64,000 nucleotides of DNA. It comes from Massilia agri. GTDB taxonomy: Bacteria; Pseudomonadota; Gammaproteobacteria; Burkholderiales; Burkholderiaceae_D. Made by a program: the position numbers and the translations under genes. The DNA lies in assembly GCF_024753255.1 (NCBI RefSeq), contig NZ_JANUHA010000014.1, forward strand, positions 1-64,000. Reading direction: 5' to 3'. The notes under the pieces were generated by a model. It was given only the letters and a program-made list of their open reading frames with translations. It had not been told where the DNA came from and made no database searches. Positions 56,738 through 64,000 of this stretch are shown piece by piece; the first letter of the stretch is position 1; each line of letters opens with the position of its first letter.

Positions 56738-57802
56738 ATGTACGAGGAAATGATGGGCACCAAGCCCGTGTCCGAACGGCAGCGCTTCGATGTCGATGCG
56801 CTGGGCGCCTGGTTGTCCGCCAACGTGGACGGCTTCCCCGGCGGCCCGATCCAGGTCGAACAGTTCAAGGGCGGCCAATCGAACCCCACCTTCAAGCTGA
56901 GCGCAGGCGAGCGGCGCTACGTGCTGCGCACCAAGCCCGGCCCTGCGGCCAAGCTGCTGCCTTCGGCCCACGCCATCGACCGCGAATACCGCGTGATGAA
57001 CGCCCTGCACGGCGCCGGCTTCCCGGTGCCGCGCCAGCTGGCCCTGTGCCTGGACGAATCCGTCATTGGCCGCGCCTTCTTCCTGATGGAGTTCATCGAA
57101 GGCCGGGTGCTGTGGGACCAGTCCCTGCCCGGCATGACCCCAAGCGAACGCGCCGCCATCTACGACGAGCAGAACCGCGTCATCGCCCAGCTGCACACCG
57201 TGGACTACGCGGCCATTGGCCTGGGCGACTACGGCAAGCCAGGCAACTACTTTGCCCGCCAGATCGAGCGCTGGACGAAACAGTACCAGGCCTCCGCGAC
57301 CGAGCCGATCGAAGCAATGGACCGCCTGATCGAATGGCTGCCCCAGCATATCCCGCCGGGCGACGACACCAGCATCGTCCACGGCGACTACCGCCTCGAC
57401 AATATGATCTTCCACCCGACCGAGCCGCGCATCCTGGCCGTGCTGGACTGGGAGCTGTCGACCCTGGGCCATCCGGCCGCCGACTTTTCCTACCACTGCA
57501 TGAGCTGGCACATCCCGCCGGGACGCTTCCGCGGCATCGCGGGCCTGGACCTGCTTGGGCTCGGCATCCCTTCGATGGAGGACTACGTGGCGCGCTATTG
57601 TGAACGCACAGGCAAGACGATCCGCGCCGAGGACTTCGATTTTTATCTCGCCTACAACATGTTCCGCCTGGCGGGCATCATGCAGGGCATCATGAAGCGC
57701 TACGTCGACGGCACCGCCTCCAGCGCCCAGGCCCTGGAGAACGGCAAGGCTGCCCGGCCGATGGCCGAGATGGCATGGGGCTTCGCCTCGCGCAGCCGCT
57801 GA
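56738..57802 (+). CDS. APH-type phosphotransferase (ACAD10/11 N-domain-like)
   Basis: A 354-residue kinase-fold protein of the aminoglycoside phosphotransferase family. The substrate-binding region (FKGGQSNPTFKLSAGERRYVLR) and the catalytic loop HGDYRLDNMIFHP followed by LDWELSTLGHPAADFSYHC are clear. This branch is fused to acyl-CoA dehydrogenase in animal ACAD10/11 and is LvaA in Pseudomonas; these phosphorylate 4-hydroxyacyl-CoA. GGAG stands 7 bases before the ATG at 56738. The ACAD10/11-like gene follows after 27 bp. Confidence 0.9.
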   Translation: MYEEMMGTKPVSERQRFDVDALGAWLSANVDGFPGGPIQVEQFKGGQSNPTFKLSAGERRYVLRTKPGPAAKLLPSAHAIDREYRVMNALHGAGFPVPRQLALCLDESVIGRAFFLMEFIEGRVLWDQSLPGMTPSERAAIYDEQNRVIAQLHTVDYAAIGLGDYGKPGNYFARQIERWTKQYQASATEPIEAMDRLIEWLPQHIPPGDDTSIVHGDYRLDNMIFHPTEPRILAVLDWELSTLGHPAADFSYHCMSWHIPPGRFRGIAGLDLLGLGIPSMEDYVARYCERTGKTIRAEDFDFYLAYNMFRLAGIMQGIMKRYVDGTASSAQALENGKAARPMAEMAWGFASRSR

Positions 57803-57829
57803 CATCCCTTTCACCCCGAGGACCCGCAC

Positions 57830-59062
<1,233 letters not shown>

Positions 59063-59071
59063 CGCCGCACG

Positions 59072-59527
59072 CTACGAAAACGCACGAACGAGGAAGTCGG
59101 CGACACACACCGGCTTCCCGCCTCTCTCGCTTTCCACTGTGACGGACCACCCCAGCTGGACGCCGCCCTCGATCCGATCGACCGCCGCCAGGGTCCAGCG
59201 CCCGCGCACCCGGCTGTCTACCTGCAGCGGCGCGGGAAAGCGGACCTTGTTCAGGCCGTAGTTCAAGCCCATGCGCATGCCCTCGATAACGATCGCGCTC
59301 TCGAGCATCGCGGGCAGCAGCGACAGGGTCAGGAAGCCGTGCGCCACGGGCGCCCCGAAGGGCGACTCGCGGGCGCAGCGCTCGGGGTCGACGTGGATCC
59401 ACTGGCGGTCTTCGGTGGCTTCGGCGAAGCCGCCTATGCGCGCCTGGTCCACCAGGAACCACTCGGATACGGCGACCTCCCGGCCCACCAGGCCGGGCAG
59501 CTTGTCGAAGGGCAGGCGTTCAGGCAT
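59072..59527 (-). CDS. MaoC-type dehydratase
   Basis: A 151-residue hotdog-fold protein. The hydratase-2 Asp and His appear in ATEDRQWIHVDPE, near residues 40-50, so it is probably an active (R)-enoyl-CoA hydratase. The ATG at 59527 has GGGGAGG 5 bases upstream, so I chose it over the GTG two codons earlier. It overlaps the next MaoC gene by 8 bp and is the last gene of the minus-strand unit. Confidence 0.88.
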   Translation of the reverse strand: MPERLPFDKLPGLVGREVAVSEWFLVDQARIGGFAEATEDRQWIHVDPERCARESPFGAPVAHGFLTLSLLPAMLESAIVIEGMRMGLNYGLNKVRFPAPLQVDSRVRGRWTLAAVDRIEGGVQLGWSVTVESERGGKPVCVADFLVRAFS

Positions 59528-59996
59528 CGCCACCTCCCCTTGGCGCCCGGCCGAACATGCCCATGCCCTCGATCGTGCAGATCTCCTCGCCGTGCTGGTT
59601 GCTCGCCACCCACTTCGACCACACGACGCCGCGATCCGGCTTGGAGTTCGAGGCCTTCACCCCCGTCGTGAGGTAGCGGACCCTGAGCGTGTCGCCGGCG
59701 CGCAGGGGTTTCAGCCAGCGCACGCCATCGAGGCCGGGCGAGCCCATGCTCGAGGCGCTGCACATCAGGCCATCGACCACCATGCGCATCATCATGCTGC
59801 AGGTGTGCCAGCCACTGGCGATCACGCCGCCGTAGATCGAGGCTTCGGCCGCCGCGCGGTCCACGTGGAAGGGCTGCGGGTCGAATTCGCGGGCGAAGGC
59901 GATGATCTCGTCTTCGCTCACGGTACGCGCGCCGAGGTCGATCTCCTGGCCGGCGAAGAAGTCCTCGAAGTACCAGTGCTTGCGCTCGTCCTTCAC
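59520..59996 (-). CDS. MaoC-type dehydratase
   Basis: A 158-residue hotdog-fold protein. It starts with a GTG at 59996 that overlaps the stop of the following gene's upstream neighbour (GTGA) and has AGGAGG before it; the frame reads VKDERKHWYFEDFFAGQEIDL. The catalytic pair Asp and His sits in EFDPQPFHVDR. It overlaps the other MaoC gene, so the two proteins may form a complex, but both keep their catalytic residues. Confidence 0.88.
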   Translation of the reverse strand: MKDERKHWYFEDFFAGQEIDLGARTVSEDEIIAFAREFDPQPFHVDRAAAEASIYGGVIASGWHTCSMMMRMVVDGLMCSASSMGSPGLDGVRWLKPLRAGDTLRVRYLTTGVKASNSKPDRGVVWSKWVASNQHGEEICTIEGMGMFGRAPRGGGDA

Positions 59997-61132
59997 GCCG
60001 CCTCCTGGAAGCATGGAGCGGCGATGAAGCGCGCCAGGTGGTGGTCGCGGTCGCCCAGGGTGAGTTCGATCATCGACAGGCGCTTGAAATAGTGGGCGGC
60101 CGCGAGTTCATCGGTGACGCCCATGCCGCCATGCAGCTGCACCGCCTGCTGGCCGATGAAACGGGCGGCCTGGCCCACCCGGTACTTGGCGGCGGAGACC
60201 ACGCGGCGGCGTTCGGCGGCGTCGTCACCGTCGAGCTTGACCGCCGCGAGCAGCGCCATCGAGCGCGCCTGTTCGAGGTGGATGTACATGTCGGCCATGC
60301 GGTGCTGCAGGGCCTGGAACTTGCCGATCGGGACGCCGAACTGCTGGCGCGTCTTGAGGTAGTCCAGGGTGGCGTCGAACAGCGCTTCCATCGCACCGAG
60401 GGCCTCGGCGCACAGGAGGCCCGCGCCATGGTCCGCGCCGGCTTCGAGGATGTCCCAGCCGGCGCCGGCCTCGCCAAGCAGCGCGGCGGCCGGCACCTCC
60501 ACGGCGTCGAAGCGCACGTCCGCGGCGCGCAGGCCGTCCAGGGTGCGGTAGCCGGTCACGTGCACGCCCGGCGTATCGAGGGGCACCGCGAACAGGCTGA
60601 TGCCTGCCTCCTCGCACTGCTCGCCGCTGCTGCGCGCCGAGACGACCAGCACATCGGCTTGGGCGCCATGGATGACGGCCTTCTTCTCGCCGCTCAGGCG
60701 CCAGCCCTCGCCCGTCGCTTCAGCGCGGGTCGCGATGTCGCGCAGTTCGTGGCGCGACTGGCGCTCGCCCAGCGCGCAGGCCAGTTTCAGCTCGCCCGCC
60801 GCTACCTTCCCGAGCAGGTCGGCGTGCTTGCCGCCGAGCTTGAGGAAGTGGGCGCCCAGCACGGTGGCGAAGTAGGGTTCGACGACCAGGCCGCGGCCCA
60901 GTTCGCGCATGACGACGAAGAGGTCGACGGCCCCGCCATCGAAGCCGCCCTGCTGCTCCGGCACCGGCAAGGCCGTCATGCCCAGCTCGGCGAGGGTCGC
61001 CCAGGCCTCGTCGGACACGCCCTGTTCGGAGGCCACGATGGCGCGGCGCTGTTCGAAACCGTAGTCGCGCCCGATCCAGCGCCTGAGCGCATCGGCGAAC
61101 TGCTGCTGCTCTTCCTTGTAGTTGAAGTTCAT
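59993..61132 (-). CDS. Acyl-CoA dehydrogenase lacking recognisable catalytic Glu
   Basis: A 379-residue ACAD-fold protein. The family core is present (MADMYIHLEQARSMALLA and LHGGMGVTDELAAAHYFKR). The place of the middle-helix Glu is Gly (ADHGAG), and the C-terminal end has no YEG or equivalent. It is therefore likely to be the non-catalytic partner in a heteromeric dehydrogenase with the neighbour at 61143. GAGGAGG precedes the ATG. Confidence 0.88.
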   Translation of the reverse strand: MNFNYKEEQQQFADALRRWIGRDYGFEQRRAIVASEQGVSDEAWATLAELGMTALPVPEQQGGFDGGAVDLFVVMRELGRGLVVEPYFATVLGAHFLKLGGKHADLLGKVAAGELKLACALGERQSRHELRDIATRAEATGEGWRLSGEKKAVIHGAQADVLVVSARSSGEQCEEAGISLFAVPLDTPGVHVTGYRTLDGLRAADVRFDAVEVPAAALLGEAGAGWDILEAGADHGAGLLCAEALGAMEALFDATLDYLKTRQQFGVPIGKFQALQHRMADMYIHLEQARSMALLAAVKLDGDDAAERRRVVSAAKYRVGQAARFIGQQAVQLHGGMGVTDELAAAHYFKRLSMIELTLGDRDHHLARFIAAPCFQEAA

Positions 61133-61142
61133 CGTGTCCTCC

Positions 61143-62345
61143 TCACAGGCCCAGGATCATCTGGGTGATGATGTTGCGCTGGATCTCGTTCGAGCCCCCG
61201 TAGATGGAGGTCTTGCGGTAGTTGAAGTAGTAGGAGGCAAGCGGCGCAGCCAGGTCGTCGCCGGCCACGCTGTGCTCCTCTTCTCCCTCCAGGAAGGCCG
61301 GATCGAAAGGCAGGGCCATCGGGCCGGCCGCTTCCAGCATCAATTCGGTGAGCATCTGCTGGATGTCGGTGCCGCGCACCTTCAGCAGCGAAGCTTCGGG
61401 TCCCGGCGCCTTATTGGCCTGGGCCAGCACGCGCAGCACCGTCATCTCGAGCGCCATCAGCTCGATCTCGAGGTCGGCGACCTTGGCCGCGAACAGCGGG
61501 TCTTCCAGCAGTGGACGGCCGTTCTTCTGCTCGCGGCGCGCCAGGCGCTTGAGGAAAGCCAGCTCGCGCTTGCTGCGGCCGACGGCGGCGATGCCGGTGC
61601 GTTCGTGGCCGAGCAGGTATTTGGCGTACGTCCAGCCGCGGTTCTCCTGGCCCACCAGGTTGGCGGCGGGCACGCGGACGTTATCGAAGAAGACTTCATT
61701 CACCTCGTGGTCTTCGTCGAGCATGATGATCGGGCGCACCGTGATGCCGGGCGAGTGCATGTCGATCAGGAGGAAGGAGATGCCCTCCTGCTTGCGCACC
61801 GAGCTGTCGGTGCGGACCAGGCAGAAGATCATGTCGGCGTGCTGGGCCAGCGTGGTCCAGGTCTTCTGGCCGTTGACGATGTAGTGTTCGCCCTGGGCGT
61901 CCACACCTCGAACGGCGGTGGTCTTGAGGGACGCAAGGTCGGACCCGGAGCCGGGTTCGGAATAGCCCTGGCACCACCAGTCCTCGCAGGACAGGATGCG
62001 CGGCAGGAAGTGGTCTTTCTGCTCCTGCGAGCCGAAGGCCATGATCACGGGCGCCACCATGTCGATCCCGAAGGGCATCACGCGCGGCGTGCCGGCACGG
62101 GCGCACTCTTCCTCGAAGATGTGGCGCTGTACCGGCGTCCAGCCGGGGCCGCCGAATTCGACCGGCCAGCCGGGCGCGACCCAGCCCTGTTTGGCGAGGA
62201 TGCGGTGCCAGCGCACGAAGTCGTCCTTGCTCAGGCGCAGGTGGCCCAGCACCTTGGCGCGCAAGTCTTCAGGTAGATGGGAATCGAGGAAGGCGCGGAC
62301 CTGGTCGCGAAAGGCCAGGTCCTCGTCTGAGTAGTGCAGGTCCAT
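61143..62345 (-). CDS. Acyl-CoA dehydrogenase, catalytic subunit-type
   Basis: A 400-residue ACAD. It has YSEPGSGSDLASLKTTAV and INGQKTWTTLAQHADM for FAD and substrate binding. The C-terminal motif is SIYGGSNEIQR, with Gly where E of YEG normally is, but a Glu stands in the middle helix (GHERTGIAAVGRS), the catalytic position of isovaleryl- and long-chain-type enzymes. It is the first gene of the four-gene unit and lies 10 bp before its partner. AAGGAGA precedes the ATG. Confidence 0.9.
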   Translation of the reverse strand: MDLHYSDEDLAFRDQVRAFLDSHLPEDLRAKVLGHLRLSKDDFVRWHRILAKQGWVAPGWPVEFGGPGWTPVQRHIFEEECARAGTPRVMPFGIDMVAPVIMAFGSQEQKDHFLPRILSCEDWWCQGYSEPGSGSDLASLKTTAVRGVDAQGEHYIVNGQKTWTTLAQHADMIFCLVRTDSSVRKQEGISFLLIDMHSPGITVRPIIMLDEDHEVNEVFFDNVRVPAANLVGQENRGWTYAKYLLGHERTGIAAVGRSKRELAFLKRLARREQKNGRPLLEDPLFAAKVADLEIELMALEMTVLRVLAQANKAPGPEASLLKVRGTDIQQMLTELMLEAAGPMALPFDPAFLEGEEEHSVAGDDLAAPLASYYFNYRKTSIYGGSNEIQRNIITQMILGL

Positions 62346-62454
62346 GTCGTCTCCTTGTTATTCGGCCGCCAGAAAAAGCACGAGCGTTCACAAGGATTGT
62401 ACAGGAATTGGACTTGCTGCCAAGCGGGAAAAACCAGCGACAAGCTGTCGCCAT

Positions 62455-62476
62455 GCGGGGTAGACCCCTACCCCGC
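62455..62476. other. Hairpin downstream of the PEP-CTERM gene
   Basis: GCGGGGTAG and CTACCCCGC form a 9-bp stem with a 4-base loop between the PEP-CTERM gene (stop at 62488) and the divergently placed start region of the acyl-CoA dehydrogenase at 62345. No T-run is present, so its role as a terminator is uncertain. Confidence 0.45.
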
Positions 62477-62487
62477 GCACGGTGCGA

Positions 62488-63225
62488 TTACTGCTTGCGA
62501 CGACGGCCCAGGGCGCCGGCGCCCAACATACCAGCCAGCATCAGTGCGACGCTCGACGGTTCCGGAACTGCAGCCGGATCGACGGCATCCACGGCCGGGA
62601 GCTGCACCTGGCCGCTGTTGCCGCTGTTGCCCGACGGCGTGCCGCTATCGCCGGGGATGAACGGTTCGGTCGCGTTGCCGCCGGAACCGCTGTCGCCCGA
62701 CGGCATGCCGCTGTCGCCTGACGGCGTGCCGCCGGAGCCCGTGGTCGGGTCGCCCGACGGTGCGCCACCGCCCGCACCGGCTTCAAGGCCGCCACCGCCC
62801 GACATGCCTGGCGCGCCGGTGCCGCCGCCAACGATCACGGCGCCGTTCGCGGAGCCGATAACGGACTTGCCTGCACCAAGGGTCGCAGCCAGCACGCCGT
62901 GGCCGGACGCCAGCAGGTAATTGCCCTCGATACCGCGTTCGACGAACAGTTGGCCCTGGCCGCTTACCTCGGTCATATTGCTTGACGACTTGTCGAGCAG
63001 GACGTCGGTGAGGCTGGCGTCCTTTGCGGTGCTGGCGTGCGAGACGCCGCCCACCAGGTTGACGTTGCCGTTCCCGAGCACGCCGGAACCCAGCACATCA
63101 GTGCCGTTGCCGGTAGTCCAGTTATTGAGGAAACCGCCAGTTGCGCTTGCGCTCGAAATCGGATCAGCGTGGGCGAAACCAGTGCAAACCAGCATGACAG
63201 CTGCAGCGATGTGACGAATTGCCAT
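62488..63225 (-). CDS. PEP-CTERM sorting domain exported protein
   Basis: A 245-residue secreted protein. The signal peptide is MAIRHIAAAVMLVCTGFAHA. The middle part is a Gly/Ser/Asn-rich domain, with repeats of PSGDSG-type in about 160-205, resembling a flexible stalk. The C-terminus VPEPSSVALMLAGMLGAGALGRRRKQ-type sequence has the PEP motif, a hydrophobic stretch and a basic tail, the signal for exosortase EpsH-type sorting. The exosortase itself is not in the window. Confidence 0.93.
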   Translation of the reverse strand: MAIRHIAAAVMLVCTGFAHADPISSASATGGFLNNWTTGNGTDVLGSGVLGNGNVNLVGGVSHASTAKDASLTDVLLDKSSSNMTEVSGQGQLFVERGIEGNYLLASGHGVLAATLGAGKSVIGSANGAVIVGGGTGAPGMSGGGGLEAGAGGGAPSGDPTTGSGGTPSGDSGMPSGDSGSGGNATEPFIPGDSGTPSGNSGNSGQVQLPAVDAVDPAAVPEPSSVALMLAGMLGAGALGRRRKQ

Positions 63226-63362
63226 GATATCAACTCCTTGGATGGTATGGGATTGTTGTTCTTACAACAGTATGCTCATCCTATCACAAGTAAAAAAGAG
63301 GCAATATTCGATGTAACTCAACCGTGCGCGGGGTATGAAGCTAGGAAAAACGCGCTTTTATA

Positions 63363-63380
63363 AGTAGGAACAATCCTACT
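63363..63380. promoter_or_regulatory. Operator-like palindrome upstream of the PEP-CTERM gene
   Basis: Two perfect 7-bp arms, AGTAGGA and TCCTACT, are separated by 4 bases. The site lies about 140 bp before the PEP-CTERM start codon, with TATAAAAG just next to it on the minus strand, which could be part of a promoter. Confidence 0.4.
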
Positions 63381-63459
63381 CACACTGAGCAACTGGCAAT
63401 TATTCGTGGCTCGATGAATGATCAGAAATACAATTGCACTTAACATTCTGTGCAATGAA

Positions 63460-63492
63460 AATGGCCAGGTTGCAAAAGCAGACCTGGCCATT
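63460..63492 (-). terminator. Rho-independent terminator of the protease gene
   Basis: A perfect 11-bp stem AATGGCCAGGT / ACCTGGCCATT with an 11-base loop; on the minus strand it is followed by TTTTC, and it lies about 35 bp after the protease stop. Confidence 0.75.
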
Positions 63493-63526
63493 CTTGTCTC
63501 CCAGGGGCGTCCGCCCCTGGCATGCA

Positions 63527-64000
63527 TCAGTTACCGGCGCGCGGCGTCGCCATGTAGGGCATGGCGCGCGAGGCCATCCGGGTGTCGGTACGCAGCATGC
63601 CCACCTCGTCGGCGAGGATGTTGGCCGCTTCCTGCAGGAAGATGTCCTTGGCATCCTTGGCCGCCTTCTCGGCCGCGATCTCCGCCGCCAGGTCGCGTTC
63701 GTCGTACTGCAGGCCGTCATCCTGGCGCGGCACACCGCGCACGGCCGTCACCGCCTTGGCCGGCTTGGTCGGCTCCGGCACCTTGCCGCGCGCCTCCTTG
63801 CCGCCCGGCGCAGCGGCCGGCTCGTCGGTCGCGGTACCGGTAGCGCCCGCCAGGCGCGCTTCACGCAGCTTGGCGCGGGCGTCCTGGGCGTCGCGTTCCT
63901 TGCGGCGCACGGCCTCGTTCAGCGAAATCGCGTTCTCCTTGCGCAGCTTGAGGATCTCGTCGATGTCTTCCTTGAGGAACTGGAACTCCTTGTCCTTGGC
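63527..64000 (-). CDS. prc: C-terminal part of a Prc/Tsp-type carboxy-terminal processing protease
   Basis: The frame is open to the right edge, giving the last 157 residues. The segment FQFLKEDIDEILKLRKENAI followed by SLNEAVRRKERD matches the region after the protease core of E. coli Tsp, and the end DIFLQEAANILADEV matches its last helix. The catalytic Ser/Lys and PDZ domains lie beyond the window. Tsp degrades misfolded and tagged periplasmic proteins and processes PBP3. The identification rests on this C-terminal part only. Confidence 0.75.
   Translation of the reverse strand, partial: AKDKEFQFLKEDIDEILKLRKENAISLNEAVRRKERDAQDARAKLREARLAGATGTATDEPAAAPGGKEARGKVPEPTKPAKAVTAVRGVPRQDDGLQYDERDLAAEIAAEKAAKDAKDIFLQEAANILADEVGMLRTDTRMASRAMPYMATPRAGN

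Larger units (their letters stand above)
63226..63526. other. 301-bp gene-free region upstream of the PEP-CTERM gene
   Basis: This region is AT-rich by local standards. It contains the 18-bp palindrome AGTAGGA-ACAA-TCCTACT at 63363-63380, about 140 bp before the PEP-CTERM start; its shape is like a LuxR/NarL-type regulator box. It also holds the protease terminator at 63460-63492 and a CCAGGGGC / GCCCCTGG hairpin at 63501-63520. No gene was found. Confidence 0.6.

Noticed and set aside
59072..59996. The two MaoC genes as a catalytic and an inactive half like ChsH1-ChsH2
   Set aside because: Both keep the Asp and His of hydratase-2, so there is no sign of a split active site.
62660..62830. 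A CRISPR-like or tandem DNA array in the PEP-CTERM gene
   Set aside because: The repeats are short, uneven GDSG-type codon repeats inside a reading frame, with no spacers.
63501..63520. A second terminator after the protease gene (CCAGGGGC / GCCCCTGG)
   Set aside because: The stem is good but no T-run follows on either strand; the neighbouring stem at 63460-63492 is a better terminator.

Overview
The window looks like a chromosomal segment of a high-GC betaproteobacterium of the family Oxalobacteraceae, most likely Massilia/Telluria or a close relative. This rests on very GC-rich third codon positions, a class I PHA synthase with its PhaR regulator, a PEP-CTERM exported protein, a complete MSHA-type pilus locus and short palindromic intergenic repeats. 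No rRNA, tRNA, CRISPR array, insertion sequence or prophage was seen. The taxonomic call comes from protein character only.

Left part (1-10500): nucleotide nucleosidase PpnN (cut by the window edge), a POT peptide transporter, a LysR regulator divergent from an NAD-dependent epimerase, an OPT oligopeptide transporter, a class A penicillin-binding protein and a DUF1428 protein.

The most unusual region is 10513-15505. A photoactive yellow protein (PYP) gene with its chromophore cysteine is divergent from a PYP-type 4-coumarate ligase carrying an N-terminal acyl-carrier-like domain. PYP is followed, in a tightly packed operon, by a PAS-PAS-GGDEF protein and a PAS-GGDEF-EAL protein. This reads as a blue-light sensor linked to cyclic-di-GMP turnover.

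Middle part (15600-39240): a Ser/Thr-rich lipoprotein, an HDOD protein, a small basic protein, a methyltransferase, mfd, serB, a Tat-exported SGNH hydrolase, several conserved small proteins, a Mut7-C/DUF72 operon, trxC, metC, rimO, phaR, phaC, pgeF, rluD, bamD, yaaA, a PIN-domain protein and an aminotransferase. Two copies of a roughly 110-120 bp palindromic repeat with GTAGGGTG ends sit beside gene 3' ends here.

39237-55787 holds an MSHA pilus locus read on the minus strand, in the order mshE, G, F-like, A, B/A-like, C, D, O, P, Q, then mshI, I2 (PilN-like), J, K, L, M, N. The biogenesis block follows the pilin block instead of preceding it as in Vibrio. Most neighbouring genes overlap by 4 bp or slightly more. 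A pilus made for surface attachment in the same window as a light-controlled c-di-GMP module is suggestive, but a link is only an inference.

Right part (55953-62345): a fatty-acid-type cluster. A histidine phosphatase, an APH-type kinase and an ACAD10/11-like dehydrogenase lie on the plus strand. Two MaoC hydratases and two acyl-CoA dehydrogenases, one apparently lacking a catalytic glutamate, converge on them from the minus strand. The window closes with a PEP-CTERM protein and the C-terminal end of a Prc/Tsp-type protease.
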